Assembly: GCF_003939025.1 (NCBI RefSeq)
Contig: NZ_RQIH01000006.1
Span: 186,001-250,000, forward strand
DNA: 64,000 nucleotides
Direction of reading: 5' to 3'
DNA from: Rhizobium sophoriradicis
GTDB lineage: Bacteria > Pseudomonadota > Alphaproteobacteria > Rhizobiales > Rhizobiaceae
The notes beneath the pieces were generated by a model. That model ran no database searches. It worked only from the letters and a program-made list of their open reading frames with translations, and was not told where the DNA came from. The translations under genes were made by a program, and so were the position numbers. Of the stretch, positions 1 to 9,191 are shown one piece after another; within the stretch, counting starts at the first letter, position 1, and every line of letters begins with the position of its first letter.

Positions 1-689
1 TGGCCAATATCGAACGCCCGGCGATCGCGGCGATCTGGCCGACGCTGAAGGGTGAGAGCATCGTGCTCGATGTCGGCGCGACGATCGGCGCCGATGCGCA
101 GCAGCTGATGGATTTCGCCCTGATGGGCGGGGCTATGGCGCGCGCGCTTTTCGAGATCGAACGTCCGACGATCGGACTTCTGAACGTCGGCGTTGAAGAG
201 GTGAAAGGCCAGGAAGAGGTCAAGGAGGCCGGTCGGCTGTTGCGCGAGGCGAACATCGATTCGCTCGAATATTCCGGCTTCGTTGAGGGCAACGATCTCG
301 GCAAGGGTACCGTCGACGTCGTCGTCACCGAAGGATTCTCCGGCAATATCGCGCTCAAGACCGCTGAAGGCACTGCCAAGCAGATTGCCGAATATCTGCG
401 TGCGGCCATGTCGCGCACGCTGCTCGCCCGCATCGGCTATCTCTTCGCCAAGAGCGCCTTCGACATGCTCCGCGAGAAGCTCGATCCGAGCAAGGTCAAT
501 GGCGGCGTGTTTCTCGGCCTGAACGGCATCGTCATCAAGAGCCATGGCGGCGCCAATGCCGAAGGCATCGCCGCCGCCATCGAAGTCGGCTACGATATGG
601 CCAAGAACGGCCTCAATCAGAAAATAGAAAACGATCTTAAGAAATATCATGCCAAGCGCCTGCCCCCGATGGGCCCGGAAGCGGCATGA
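1..689 (+). CDS. plsX: Phosphate acyltransferase PlsX (5'-truncated by the window edge)
   Basis: PlsX converts acyl-ACP to acyl-phosphate, the first step of membrane phospholipid synthesis by the PlsX/PlsY route. The frame is open from base 3, so the gene starts before the window. The visible part contains the family's C-terminal half, including [24 protein letters not shown], a GNDLGKG stretch and [15 protein letters not shown]. It ends in a Pro-rich tail at an ATGA junction with the upstream in-frame ATG of fabH. Pairing with fabH is the usual bacterial arrangement and couples phospholipid and fatty-acid initiation. The identification is secure; only the N-terminus is missing. Confidence 0.95.
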   Translation, partial: ANIERPAIAAIWPTLKGESIVLDVGATIGADAQQLMDFALMGGAMARALFEIERPTIGLLNVGVEEVKGQEEVKEAGRLLREANIDSLEYSGFVEGNDLGKGTVDVVVTEGFSGNIALKTAEGTAKQIAEYLRAAMSRTLLARIGYLFAKSAFDMLREKLDPSKVNGGVFLGLNGIVIKSHGGANAEGIAAAIEVGYDMAKNGLNQKIENDLKKYHAKRLPPMGPEAA

Positions 690-709
690 GCGATGGGGTA
701 CAATCGAAT

Positions 710-1681
710 ATGATCCGTTCAGTGGTTCGCGGGTTCGGAGCCGCACTTCCGAAGCGCGTTATGACCAATCGCGACATGGAGGCCATCGTCGATACATCGG
801 ACGAATGGATCGTCCAGCGCACCGGCATCCGCCAGCGTTACGTGGCCGGTGACGACGAGACGACGGCCTCGCTCGGCGAGGCTGCCGCGCGGGCGGCGCT
901 CGAAAATGGCGGCCTGACGCCCGCCGACATCGATCTCATCATCTGCGCCACCTCGACGCCTGACAACACCTTTCCGGCGACCTCGGTGAACATTCAGAAC
1001 CGTCTCGGCATGAGCCACGGTTTCGCCTTCGACGTTCAGGCCGTCTGCACCGGTTTCGTTTATGCGGTGACGACCGCCGACGCCTATATCCGCGGCGGCC
1101 TTGCAAAACGCGTTCTGGTCATCGGCGCGGAGACTTTTTCGCGCATTCTCGACTGGAACGACCGCACAACCTGCGTGCTCTTCGGCGACGGCGCCGGCGC
1201 GATCGTGCTCGAAGCGGCCGAAGGCGAGGGGACGTCTGCCGACCGCGGCGTGCTGACCGCGCACCTGCGCTCCGACGGTTCGCACAAGGACAAGCTCTAT
1301 GTCGACGGCGGACCGTCGACGACGGGCAGCGTCGGCAAGCTGCGCATGGAAGGCCGCGAGGTCTTCAAATACGCCGTCGGCATGATCACCGATGTCATCC
1401 AGGCTGCGTTCGATTCGACCGGCACCACCGCCAACGATCTTGACTGGCTGGTGCCGCATCAGGCCAATCGACGCATCATCGACGGTTCGGCGAAGAAGCT
1501 GAACATCGCTGCGGAAAAGGTCGTCGTCACCGTCGATCTGCACGGCAATACCTCGGCTGCCTCGATCCCGCTCGCCCTGGCGACCGCTGCCGGCGACGGC
1601 CGCATCAAGAAGGGTGACCTCGTGATGCTCGAAGCGATGGGCGGCGGCTTCACCTGGGGCGCCGTTCTGCTGCGCTGGTAA
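710..1681 (+). CDS. fabH: 3-oxoacyl-ACP synthase III (KAS III, FabH)
   Basis: FabH condenses acetyl-CoA with malonyl-ACP to start type II fatty-acid synthesis. The product is about 323 residues, the normal family length. The catalytic triad is visible: Cys in VQAVCTGF, His in VPHQANRR and Asn in LHGNTSAAS. An in-frame ATG at 686 overlaps the plsX stop (ATGA) and would add eight residues. The ATG at 710 was chosen because the protein then begins [10 protein letters not shown], the usual start of rhizobial FabH. Translation is probably coupled to plsX. Confidence in function is very high; the start is uncertain by 24 bases. Confidence 0.95.
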   Translation: MIRSVVRGFGAALPKRVMTNRDMEAIVDTSDEWIVQRTGIRQRYVAGDDETTASLGEAAARAALENGGLTPADIDLIICATSTPDNTFPATSVNIQNRLGMSHGFAFDVQAVCTGFVYAVTTADAYIRGGLAKRVLVIGAETFSRILDWNDRTTCVLFGDGAGAIVLEAAEGEGTSADRGVLTAHLRSDGSHKDKLYVDGGPSTTGSVGKLRMEGREVFKYAVGMITDVIQAAFDSTGTTANDLDWLVPHQANRRIIDGSAKKLNIAAEKVVVTVDLHGNTSAASIPLALATAAGDGRIKKGDLVMLEAMGGGFTWGAVLLRW

Positions 1682-1787
1682 GCACGAATCCTAAAAAACT
1701 GGCGGCGAACAAGAGCTTGACCGTGGGGCGCAAGACAAATACTCTTCCTTCGCTTTCACAAAATAATTTGTATTGGGCGGGGAAACC

Positions 1788-2126
1788 ATGACCGGAAAAA
1801 CAGTGACGCGAGCAGACCTGGCGGAATCGGTTTTCCGAAAGGTCGGGCTTTCCCGGACGGAATCCGCCGAACTTGTGGAAACCGTCATCGACGAAATCTG
1901 CAATGCCATCGTCCGCGGTGAAACCGTCAAGCTTTCTTCCTTCGCCACCTTTCAGGTTCGCGACAAGAACGAGCGAATCGGCCGCAACCCGAAGACCGGC
2001 GAGGAGGTTCCGATCTCTCCCCGCCGGGTGATGACCTTCAAGGCATCGAACGTGCTGAAGACGCGCATCCTCAAGGCGCATGTCTCTCGCAAGGTGAAGC
2101 TGAAGCCACAGAACCCAGCCCTCTGA
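1788..2126 (+). CDS. ihfA: Integration host factor subunit alpha
   Basis: IhfA is one half of the IHF heterodimer, a DNA-bending nucleoid protein used in recombination and sigma-54 promoter architecture. The protein (about 112 residues) shows the HU/IHF fold signature: an N-terminal helical part ([17 protein letters not shown]), the FATFQVRDK strand and the DNA-inserting arm around [12 protein letters not shown] with its conserved Pro. ATG 1788 is preferred over the upstream in-frame ATG at 1773 because [10 protein letters not shown] is the normal alpha-subunit start. It sits between fabH and a MerR regulator. Confidence 0.95.
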   Translation: MTGKTVTRADLAESVFRKVGLSRTESAELVETVIDEICNAIVRGETVKLSSFATFQVRDKNERIGRNPKTGEEVPISPRRVMTFKASNVLKTRILKAHVSRKVKLKPQNPAL

Positions 2127-2277
2127 TATCGGCTAGGTCCTGCTCGGAACGGCCTTTTTTCACTCGCATCGTCCATCGCCTGTGCGCAACGTCGACACAT
2201 GACTTGAATTGTCGGCGCCAAACCTTTGAAATATGGTGAGTCGCCGTTGGATCGAGCCTGCGAGGTTGCGTAGCAGT

Positions 2278-2820
2278 ATGACGTTGGACAAGAGCCCCGA
2301 TGCCTTTCGCACCATCAGCGAAGTCGCAGACGATCTTGATCTGCCGCAGCATGTGCTGCGCTTCTGGGAAACGCGGTTTCCCCAGATAAAGCCGATGAAG
2401 CGCGGCGGCGGCCGTCGCTATTATCGGCCGGAAGATGTCGACCTTCTCAAGGGCATCCGGCATTTGCTCTATGATCACGGCTATACGATCAAGGGCGTGC
2501 AGAAGCTTCTGAAGACCAATGGCAACAAGTTTGTCATATCGGTCGGCCACGGCGATCTCGCCAGCGTCGAGGCACTTGCCTCGGGTGTGCAGGAGATGGG
2601 ATCGGGCGAGCCGCGCGTCGGCATGTCCGAGGAGGACCAGATCGTCGGCCGCGCCAAGCCGCCGATCACCCGCCGGTTCTTCAACTTCGTCGCCGGAGAC
2701 GACGATCAGCCGGAAGTCTCGGTCGGTAAGTCGAGCGTCGGCAAGGAAGACAGGGCGCTGCTGCAGGAGGCGCTTTACGATCTCCTCGAATGCAAGCGTC
2801 TGCTCGATCAGGTGCGCTGA
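2278..2820 (+). CDS. MerR-family transcriptional regulator
   Basis: This is a DNA-binding regulator of about 180 residues with a winged-helix MerR domain at roughly residues 10-80 ([32 protein letters not shown]). The C-terminal part has no recognisable effector domain and no metal-binding cysteine pattern, so the signal is unknown. ATG 2278 was chosen because the peptide encoded before it is Arg-rich and unlike the family. A MerR gene directly after ihfA is common in alpha- and gammaproteobacteria. Its targets cannot be inferred here. Confidence 0.85.
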   Translation: MTLDKSPDAFRTISEVADDLDLPQHVLRFWETRFPQIKPMKRGGGRRYYRPEDVDLLKGIRHLLYDHGYTIKGVQKLLKTNGNKFVISVGHGDLASVEALASGVQEMGSGEPRVGMSEEDQIVGRAKPPITRRFFNFVAGDDDQPEVSVGKSSVGKEDRALLQEALYDLLECKRLLDQVR

Positions 2821-2831
2821 GGAAACCCTCC

Positions 2832-3179
2832 TCAGGCTTCGGCAAGCAGCTTCATCGCCTGTTCGAGCTCGCTGAGCTGAAAAGGTTTTCGCAGCACCGG
2901 CAGAGTGCTTGGGGTGCTCCCTTCCGGTGCACTGCCATAGCCAGTCGCATAGAGATAAGGTTTGCCGCGCTCGTCGAGCAGCTTTGCGACCGGCAGCGAA
3001 CTCCGGCCGGCAAGCGAGACGTCGAGGATGGCGGCGTCGAACTCTGTGTCTCTGGCAGTTGCGAGCGCCCGTTCCAGATCGGGGGCAGTTGCGCAAACCC
3101 GATAGCCGAGGTCGCTGAGCATGTCCTCGAGCAGCATGGCGATCAGTGCATCGTCCTCGACGATGAATATGTCTTTCAT
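2832..3179 (-). CDS. Single-domain response regulator (receiver only)
   Basis: This is a 115-residue CheY-like receiver with no output domain. The acidic pocket is seen in IFIVEDD, the phospho-acceptor is Asp53 in AILDVSL, and the conserved Lys is in LRKPFQ. The start at 3179 gives the normal N-terminus MKDIFIVEDD; upstream in-frame codons are not family-like. It converges with the MerR gene and is divergent from a hybrid histidine kinase 363 bases away. It may be a phosphate sink or partner for that kinase, but this is inference from position. Confidence 0.88.
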   Translation of the reverse strand: MKDIFIVEDDALIAMLLEDMLSDLGYRVCATAPDLERALATARDTEFDAAILDVSLAGRSSLPVAKLLDERGKPYLYATGYGSAPEGSTPSTLPVLRKPFQLSELEQAMKLLAEA

Positions 3180-3542
3180 GATCCCGTCCACCATTCCCCT
3201 TGCCGGGCACGAAGATTTATCTGGCCCGCTGTGCAACGCGTCAAGACGCTGCGCGCGGCGGCAGACCTGTCGCGCAAAACCGTGGCGCGGTTTTACGACA
3301 CGACATGTGTAAACATAAAAGGTTAAGGCACGGCAAGCGAATCTGAAGGATCGCGCCGTGCTTTGGAAACACTATATTGCCCGGCGAAATTCGATGTGCA
3401 AAAGCTGGTATGCCGTTTCGGCGGCGGCTACTGCATAATTCCTGAAATCGGAATCGATTTACGGATCAAATTATGCAGTAATTCAAAGCGTTGCAGCGTC
3501 CTTTGCGCGTCTGAACGGACGCGCGGGGAGAAAGGGTGTGGA
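3180..3542. other. Intergenic region between divergent response regulator and hybrid kinase
   Basis: The 363 bases between the two divergent signalling genes must hold both promoters. The left half (to about 3425) shows no clear motif. The right part, 3429-3526, is the repeat element described separately and abuts the kinase start. No credible gene is present. Confidence 0.6.
3429..3526. repeat. Rhizobium intergenic repeat element with nested inverted repeats
   Basis: A perfect 12-bp inverted repeat, TACTGCATAATT (3429-3440) and its complement (3469-3480), encloses a second one, AAATCG/CGATTT (3445-3450 and 3455-3460). It is followed by a third hairpin, GCGCGTC/GACGCGC (3505-3511 and 3518-3524). 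I recognise this as a dispersed intergenic element common in Rhizobium genomes (RIME-like). It lies just before the kinase start codon, so it would be in the leader if transcribed from upstream. Confidence 0.8.
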
Positions 3543-5186
3543 ATGGATTTGCTGAGTGCCACGGATTGGCTGCGTCACAGGCCAGGCTACACCTATCCGC
3601 TGGCCGTTGCCTTCGTTGGTCTGACGTTTATTCTGCGACTTGCCGCCAGCGACTATCTCTCCGGTTTTCCCTTCCTGAGCTTCGTCCCGGCGATATTGCT
3701 CGCCAGTTTTATCGGCGGCGCCGGGCCGGGCATTGTCGCGGCCATGGTTGCGGCCTTCGTCGTTCAGCAGTTTTTCGTCGAGCCGCATGGCGCGTTCTGG
3801 CCGGTCAGCGTCGGCCAGTGGGTTGGTCTTTCGACCTATCTGGTCAATGCCGCGATCATCATCGGACTGATGGAGATGATCATCATCGCCCATGGCCGGC
3901 AGAGCCGCCTTCGCTCCGAGCTCAACAGTTTCAATTCGCGCCTGGAGGAGACGGTGGCCGAGCGCACTGCCGCACTCAGGCACGAGATGGAAGAGAATGC
4001 CGCCGCCCAGGCGCAGGTCCGGCAGTTGCAGAAGATGGAGACGATCGGTCAGCTCACAGGCGGCGTCGCCCATGATTTCAACAACATGCTGGCGATCATC
4101 ATCGGCAATCTCGATCTCGCTCAGCGGCGCATGACCGGACATGAGGATCCGCGCCTGCTCAACTCCCTTCAGAATGCAAGAGATGGAGCCCAGCGGGCCG
4201 CGGTGCTGACCGCGCGTCTTCTCGCCTTCTCGCGCCAGCAGCCGCTCGCCCCGGAGGTGATCGACGTCAACAAGCTGGTCGGCGGCATGTCGGAGTTGCT
4301 GCGACGCACGCTCGGCGAACATATCCGCATCGAAACCGTTCTCGCCGGCGGCCTCTGGCCGAGCTTTGCCGATCTGAGTCAACTCGAAAACGCCATGCTG
4401 AACCTGGCCGTCAATGCACGCGACGCCATGCCTAGCGGCGGTCATCTGACGATCGAGACTGCCAATACGGAACTAGATGAGCGGTACTCGCGGATGCATT
4501 CGGAGGTCGAAGCGGGCCAGTATGTGATGATCAGCATTACCGACACCGGCACCGGCATGTCGCCTGATGTGATCGACCGCGCCTTCGACCCGTTTTACAC
4601 CACCAAAGGACCCGGCAAGGGGACGGGACTCGGCCTCAGCCAGGTCTACGGCTACATCAAGCAGAGCGGCGGCCACATCAAGATCTATTCGGAGATCGAC
4701 CGCGGCACGACGGTGAAGATCTATCTGCCGCGTCACGTCGGCAAGGCGGACGCCCGCCTGGCCGCTGGAGCACAGCCGATTCCTCAGGGCAGCGTCAACG
4801 ATACGATTCTGGTGGTGGAGGACGACGAACACGTCCGCACCATGACTGCCGAAAGTCTGCATGAACTCGGTTACACCGTATTGCAGGCGGCAGGCGGCCC
4901 AGAGGCGCTTCTCCTTCTGGAGGAGAATCCGGACGTCGACTTGATCTTCACCGATATTGTGATGCCGCAGATGAGCGGGCGTCAGCTTGCCGACGCCGTT
5001 CAGGAAAAATGGCCGACGATCAGAATCCTATACACCACGGGTTACACGCGAAACGCCATCGTCCACAATGGCGTGCTTGATCACGGCGTTTCGCTGCTTG
5101 CCAAGCCTTTCAGCCTCGAGCAGCTCGCCCATAAGATCCGCGAGCTTTTGAATATGCCGGTAAGGACGGGAGACGAGGGGCCGTGA
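3543..5186 (+). CDS. DUF4118 membrane hybrid histidine kinase with C-terminal receiver
   Basis: This is a sensor kinase of about 547 residues. Residues about 15-110 are hydrophobic and resemble the DUF4118 four-helix membrane domain. A short coiled-coil follows (ERTAALRHEMEE), then a HisKA domain with phospho-His177 in GGVAHDFNN. The HATPase_c domain shows an N box (NLAVNARDAM), DTGTGM and GTGLGLS. The C-terminal receiver has VVEDDEH, acceptor Asp471 in FTDIVMP and Lys in AKPF. There is no PAS or periplasmic sensor domain, so the signal is unknown. ATG 3543 was chosen because translation before it runs through the repeat element. Confidence 0.88.
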   Translation: MDLLSATDWLRHRPGYTYPLAVAFVGLTFILRLAASDYLSGFPFLSFVPAILLASFIGGAGPGIVAAMVAAFVVQQFFVEPHGAFWPVSVGQWVGLSTYLVNAAIIIGLMEMIIIAHGRQSRLRSELNSFNSRLEETVAERTAALRHEMEENAAAQAQVRQLQKMETIGQLTGGVAHDFNNMLAIIIGNLDLAQRRMTGHEDPRLLNSLQNARDGAQRAAVLTARLLAFSRQQPLAPEVIDVNKLVGGMSELLRRTLGEHIRIETVLAGGLWPSFADLSQLENAMLNLAVNARDAMPSGGHLTIETANTELDERYSRMHSEVEAGQYVMISITDTGTGMSPDVIDRAFDPFYTTKGPGKGTGLGLSQVYGYIKQSGGHIKIYSEIDRGTTVKIYLPRHVGKADARLAAGAQPIPQGSVNDTILVVEDDEHVRTMTAESLHELGYTVLQAAGGPEALLLLEENPDVDLIFTDIVMPQMSGRQLADAVQEKWPTIRILYTTGYTRNAIVHNGVLDHGVSLLAKPFSLEQLAHKIRELLNMPVRTGDEGP

Positions 5187-5219
5187 CGTGGCAGCCGTGC
5201 GTCTCCCACCCTCAAATCC

Positions 5220-5531
5220 TTATTCAAGAACCTGGATCACGCGGTGCGTCTTCGGCTCAACGATCACCCGCCGCTCGTTGACGACGGTGTAGGCGTAGTC
5301 GGCGTTGGGCACAGTATGGACTTCGATAGTATCCGGCAGCGTGGTGCCAACCGTGATCTCGCCGTCATAGACGACGGACGGCGTATTTTGCTCCATGACA
5401 TAGGTACGCACCTCGCCGGGCAGGACGACGGAGCCGGTAGGTGCGGGATCGGTGACAACGACGGTGCTTTGTGCAAAGGCGGCCGAGCAGATGGTCAGCA
5501 TGGCGGCGGTAGCCAGCATGATCTTACGCAT
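5220..5531 (-). CDS. DUF1236 family secreted protein
   Basis: A 103-residue exported protein with a clear Sec signal peptide, MRKIMLATAAMLTICSAAFA, followed by a short mature domain rich in Val and Thr. Its end (VVNERRVIVEPKTHRVIQVLE) matches the DUF1236 pattern of small periplasmic rhizobial proteins. Function is unknown. The start at 5531 places the signal peptide at the N-terminus. A longer frame begins upstream but adds non-signal sequence. It converges with the hybrid kinase gene. Confidence 0.8.
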   Translation of the reverse strand: MRKIMLATAAMLTICSAAFAQSTVVVTDPAPTGSVVLPGEVRTYVMEQNTPSVVYDGEITVGTTLPDTIEVHTVPNADYAYTVVNERRVIVEPKTHRVIQVLE

Positions 5532-5849
5532 GGGATGTTCTCCTTTTTGAACTCTGAACATCAAGGCAACGCCGCCCATACGGCATAGTTCCGCCAGCAG
5601 CTTGCCGTCGTGGCAGAGGCGGGGAGCCGATTCCTTGTTGCTAAGCCAATTTATGCTCCATAGGGTTGAGCTGTCCGAATCACATTCAGTGCGAGTCGTC
5701 CGGTGGCAGCAGGGTCGGGCTCTTTACCCTTCGTTAACCATGTCGGCGGTTTATGGCAGGTGAACGGCCGGGTGGTCGTTGATTCGAAGGTCCGTCGCGT
5801 TTCGGTTCGCGAATGGACATCTGGAAAGACGGTTGCGGCGGCTCGACAC
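5532..5849. other. Intergenic region upstream of the cellulose operon
   Basis: This 318-base gap lies between the divergent DUF1236 gene and the bcsN-like gene. An open frame runs in from 5703 but lacks a plausible N-terminus. The cellulose operon promoter presumably lies here; no sigma factor motif is convincing by eye. Confidence 0.5.
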
Positions 5850-6830
5850 ATGCGCTTGCGGAAGACGATATCGCTGGTGGCAATAGCGGGCATGATGGCC
5901 GGCTGCACGTCGACAGGCGGTGTGCGGCAGCCTTCCGGGCCGGAGACGGTGGCGCCTGAAAAGGCGCTGGTTCTGCCGCCGCCGGGTGGCCCATCGATCG
6001 TCAGCGTCGTCGAGCGCAAGCGTGGCAATGGCGTCGAACAGACGGTCTCGCTGTTTACGTCCTCCTCGGTGCCCGGCCAAAATTTTCTGAAGATCCAGTT
6101 TTTCGGCGCCTCCGGAGCTAATCCGGGAACGGGCAACGCCGGCTTCAGCATGATCAACGAGAGCGCTATCGCCCGCGAAATGGCCCGCGCTGCCCCCGGC
6201 GTCCCGATGGCTACCTCGGCGACCTTCCTGCAAAACGCTTATGGCCCATTCGGTTATGCCTCCGGCCGAAGCCGCGCCGGCGATGCCTGCATCTTTGCCT
6301 GGCAACAGATCCGCTCCAGCGCGGCCGCCAATACGCAGGCCCGCAATTTCGGCATGATCCAGCTGCGTCTGCGCCTATGCGATGCGCGCGCATCCGAGCG
6401 CCAGCTGCTGGGTATCGTCTACGGCTACACGATAACAGGCACCTTCGACGGCGTGATCTGGAACCCCTATGGCGCTCCGCCGCCCGCTGACGCGGCGCTC
6501 GGGCGTACCGGCGCTCCGATCTATCCCGACGAGGGCGGATATCGCGCCAGTCCGATGCCGATCGGTTATGAGCCGGCGCCTGCCGTAACCAGTCTGCCGC
6601 GGACGGCTCCGGTTCGCAGCGCCCCGAGCCGGCAACCGGCGCAAGGCGCCGCACCGTTGCCTGCTCCGATCGGCCCGCGCGTGCCGCTGCCGGGCGAGGC
6701 GCCGCCGACGAACGCGGCGCCGGAGGCGGCCGCAGCGCCGTTGGAACAATCGGCAAGGGCTATCGGCGTCACCGTGCCGTCGCCGGACTGCATAGGCGAC
6801 GCGGCCATGACGGCCGTCTGCCGGAGATAG
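5850..6830 (+). CDS. bcsN: Cellulose biosynthesis protein BcsN-like lipoprotein
   Basis: This is a protein of about 326 residues. An N-terminal lipoprotein signal ends in MMAGC (lipobox), and a Pro/Ala-rich C-terminal tail runs over about residues 210-310. The central part (ERKRGNGVEQTVSL, GDACIFAWQQI) matches what I know as BcsN, a protein tied to cellulose operons of Rhizobiales. Its exact role is not established; an outer-membrane or periplasmic part in secretion is inference. ATG 5850 gives the signal peptide directly. It is the first gene of the operon and is separated from bcsA by 168 bases carrying a repeat. Confidence 0.8.
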   Translation: MRLRKTISLVAIAGMMAGCTSTGGVRQPSGPETVAPEKALVLPPPGGPSIVSVVERKRGNGVEQTVSLFTSSSVPGQNFLKIQFFGASGANPGTGNAGFSMINESAIAREMARAAPGVPMATSATFLQNAYGPFGYASGRSRAGDACIFAWQQIRSSAAANTQARNFGMIQLRLRLCDARASERQLLGIVYGYTITGTFDGVIWNPYGAPPPADAALGRTGAPIYPDEGGYRASPMPIGYEPAPAVTSLPRTAPVRSAPSRQPAQGAAPLPAPIGPRVPLPGEAPPTNAAPEAAAAPLEQSARAIGVTVPSPDCIGDAAMTAVCRR

Positions 6831-6938
6831 AGCATGATGCCGGAAAGTGTGAGCGGTTTTCGGACGAAGTCATGATCTAACTCTTTAACTTAGAACAGGA
6901 TTCAGATTTAGCCGACCTGGCCTGAAATCATCCTGTTC
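6829..6938. repeat. RIME-like intergenic repeat (variant with ATGATGCCGGAAAGTGTG core)
   Basis: The segment starts at the bcsN stop and runs GCATGATGCCGGAAAGTGTG then a half complementary to it (CGGACGAAGTCATGATC), followed by GAACAGGATT and, about 30 bases on, AATCATCCTGTTC as an inverted pair. The layout is that of the dispersed Rhizobium intergenic mosaic elements. It is related to, but distinct from, the copies at 37.5, 49.8, 51.4 and 62.1 kb. It separates bcsN from bcsA and may act as an mRNA hairpin. Confidence 0.75.
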
Positions 6939-6998
6939 CAGCGAGCCTGCCCGGGGTGTCGGAGGATGCCCTCGGCGAGCAATTTCGAAGGAACGTCG

Positions 6999-9191
6999 AT
7001 GCGCAAAGCCCGCAGCGTCTTCATATGGGCCCTGGTTTCGCTCTGCATGATCGTGCTGATCACCCTGCCGGTTAACCTGCAGACTCAGCTCATCACCAGT
7101 ATCTCGGTGGTCACGGTGATGGCGCTGATCAAGATACTGAAGGGCGAGGGGACGTGGCGCCTGGTGGCGCTCGCTTTCGGCACGTCGATCGTGCTGCGCT
7201 ACGTCTATTGGCGCACCACCAACACGCTGCCGCCGCTGAACCAGCCTGAGAATTTCATTCCCGGCCTGCTGCTCTATCTTGCCGAAATGTATAGCGTGGC
7301 GATGCTGGCGCTCAGCCTTTTCATCGTCGCCACACCACTGCCGCCGCGCCCATCGCGTGCCGCCAATCCGGGACGTTTGCCGCATGTCGACGTCTTCGTG
7401 CCCTCCTACAACGAGGATGCCGGCCTTCTCGGCAACACGCTGGCTGCTGCCAAGGCGATGGACTATCCGGCCGATAAGCTGCATGTCTGGCTGCTCGACG
7501 ACGGCGGCACCTTGCAGAAACGCAACTCCGGAAAGTTGCTGGAGGCGCAGGCGGCGGCGGCCCGCCACATCGAACTGAAGCAGCTTTGCCAGGATCTTGA
7601 CGTCACCTATCTCACGCGCGACCGTAACGAGCATGCCAAGGCTGGCAATCTCAACAATGGCATGAAACATTCGACCGGCGAACTCATCGCCGTCTTCGAT
7701 GCGGACCACGCTCCGGCCCGCGACTTCCTGCTCGAGACCGTCGGCTACTTCGAAGACGATCCGAGGCTCTTCCTCGTCCAGACCCCGCACTTCTTCATCA
7801 ATCCGGATCCGCTGGAGCGCAACCTGCGCACCTTCGACAAGATGCCGAGCGAGAACGAGATGTTCTACGGCATCATCCAGCGTGGCCTGGATAAATGGAA
7901 CGCCGCCTTCTTCTGCGGTTCGGCCGCGGTTTTGAGCCGCAAAGCCCTCGAATCGCAGAACGGCTTTTCCGGCATCAGCATCACCGAGGATTGCGAGACG
8001 GCCTTAGCGCTGCATGGCAGCGGCTGGAACAGCATCTATGTCGACAAGCCCCTGATCGCCGGCCTGCAGCCGGCCACCTTCGCAAGCTTCATCGGCCAAC
8101 GCAGCCGCTGGGCGCAGGGCATGATGCAGATCCTGCGCTTCCGCTTCCCGCTGTTCAAACGCGGACTGTCGATCCCGCAGCGCCTTTGCTACATGTCCTC
8201 CACGCTTTTCTGGCTCTTCCCGTTCCCGCGCACGATCTTTCTGTTTGCGCCGCTCTTCTACCTGTTCTTCGATCTGGAGATCTTCACCGCCTCCGGCGGC
8301 GAGTTCCTGGCCTATACGCTTGCCTATATGCTCGTGAATCTGATGATGCAGAACTACCTCTACGGCTCGTTCCGCTGGCCCTGGATTTCCGAACTCTACG
8401 AATATGTACAGACGGTGCATCTGCTGCCGGCTGTCGTCTCCGTCATGCTCAATCCGAGGAAGCCGACCTTCAAGGTCACCGCCAAGGACGAATCGATTGC
8501 CGTCAGCCGCCTGTCGGAGATCAGCCGTCCGTTCTTCGTCATCTTTGCGGTGCAGATCATTGCGCTCGTCATCACCGTCTACAGGATTTATGCCGAACCC
8601 TATAAGGCCGACGTCACACTCGTCGTCGGCGGATGGAATCTCGTCAACCTGATCATGGCCGGCTGCGCGCTGGGCGTCGTGTCGGAACGCGGCGAGCGCG
8701 CCCTGTCCCGCCGCGTCCGCGTCAACCGGCGCTGCGAATTCGGCGCCAATGGCAAATGGTACGCGGCCTCGATCGAGGACGTTTCCGTCCATGGCGCGAG
8801 GCTTCACATCTTCAACAAGCAGCTGGATGAGATGCTGGTCGGCGCACCCGGCGAGATCCGCTTCCGGCCCTATAGCGGCGCCGAGCTGGAAACCCTGCCG
8901 CTTATCGTCCGCAACATCGAGCCCTCGGGCGATATCAGCAATGTCGGTTGCCAGTATGTGCCGAAAAGCGCCCTCGACCACCGCCTGATCGCCGACCTGA
9001 TGTTCGCCAATTCCGGTCAGTGGACCGAGTTCCAGGCCTCGCGCCGCCGCAATCCGGGCCTGATCCGCGGCACCATCTGGTTCGTCGGCACCGCGCTCTA
9101 TCAGACCAGCCGCGGCCTCGTTTACCTGTTCCGCAGCATGCGGCCGGAACGGGAGGCACAGCAGCAGGCGGCAAAGGTCAATGCCGGATGA
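6999..9191 (+). CDS. bcsA: Cellulose synthase catalytic subunit with PilZ domain
   Basis: BcsA polymerises UDP-glucose into cellulose and threads the chain across the inner membrane. The product is about 730 residues. Membrane helices flank a GT2 domain with DDGG (167-170), DAD (234-236), TED (329-331) and QRSRW (367-371). After further helices, a C-terminal PilZ domain carries the c-di-GMP motifs: Arg-rich SRRVRVNRR and DVSVHG. ATG 6999 gives the usual Arg/Lys-rich N-terminus before the first helix; an in-frame ATG at 6966 is less likely. The stop overlaps the bcsB start (ATGA). Confidence 0.97.
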   Translation: MRKARSVFIWALVSLCMIVLITLPVNLQTQLITSISVVTVMALIKILKGEGTWRLVALAFGTSIVLRYVYWRTTNTLPPLNQPENFIPGLLLYLAEMYSVAMLALSLFIVATPLPPRPSRAANPGRLPHVDVFVPSYNEDAGLLGNTLAAAKAMDYPADKLHVWLLDDGGTLQKRNSGKLLEAQAAAARHIELKQLCQDLDVTYLTRDRNEHAKAGNLNNGMKHSTGELIAVFDADHAPARDFLLETVGYFEDDPRLFLVQTPHFFINPDPLERNLRTFDKMPSENEMFYGIIQRGLDKWNAAFFCGSAAVLSRKALESQNGFSGISITEDCETALALHGSGWNSIYVDKPLIAGLQPATFASFIGQRSRWAQGMMQILRFRFPLFKRGLSIPQRLCYMSSTLFWLFPFPRTIFLFAPLFYLFFDLEIFTASGGEFLAYTLAYMLVNLMMQNYLYGSFRWPWISELYEYVQTVHLLPAVVSVMLNPRKPTFKVTAKDESIAVSRLSEISRPFFVIFAVQIIALVITVYRIYAEPYKADVTLVVGGWNLVNLIMAGCALGVVSERGERALSRRVRVNRRCEFGANGKWYAASIEDVSVHGARLHIFNKQLDEMLVGAPGEIRFRPYSGAELETLPLIVRNIEPSGDISNVGCQYVPKSALDHRLIADLMFANSGQWTEFQASRRRNPGLIRGTIWFVGTALYQTSRGLVYLFRSMRPEREAQQQAAKVNAG

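Noticed and set aside
2071..3210. Minus-strand open frame of 379 codons
   Set aside because: It covers the MerR gene antisense and crosses the response regulator in another frame; no family-like sequence.
8948..9187. Upstream extension of bcsB inside bcsA
   Set aside because: It would put about 80 residues ahead of a clear signal peptide; the ATG at 9188 with the ATGA overlap is better.
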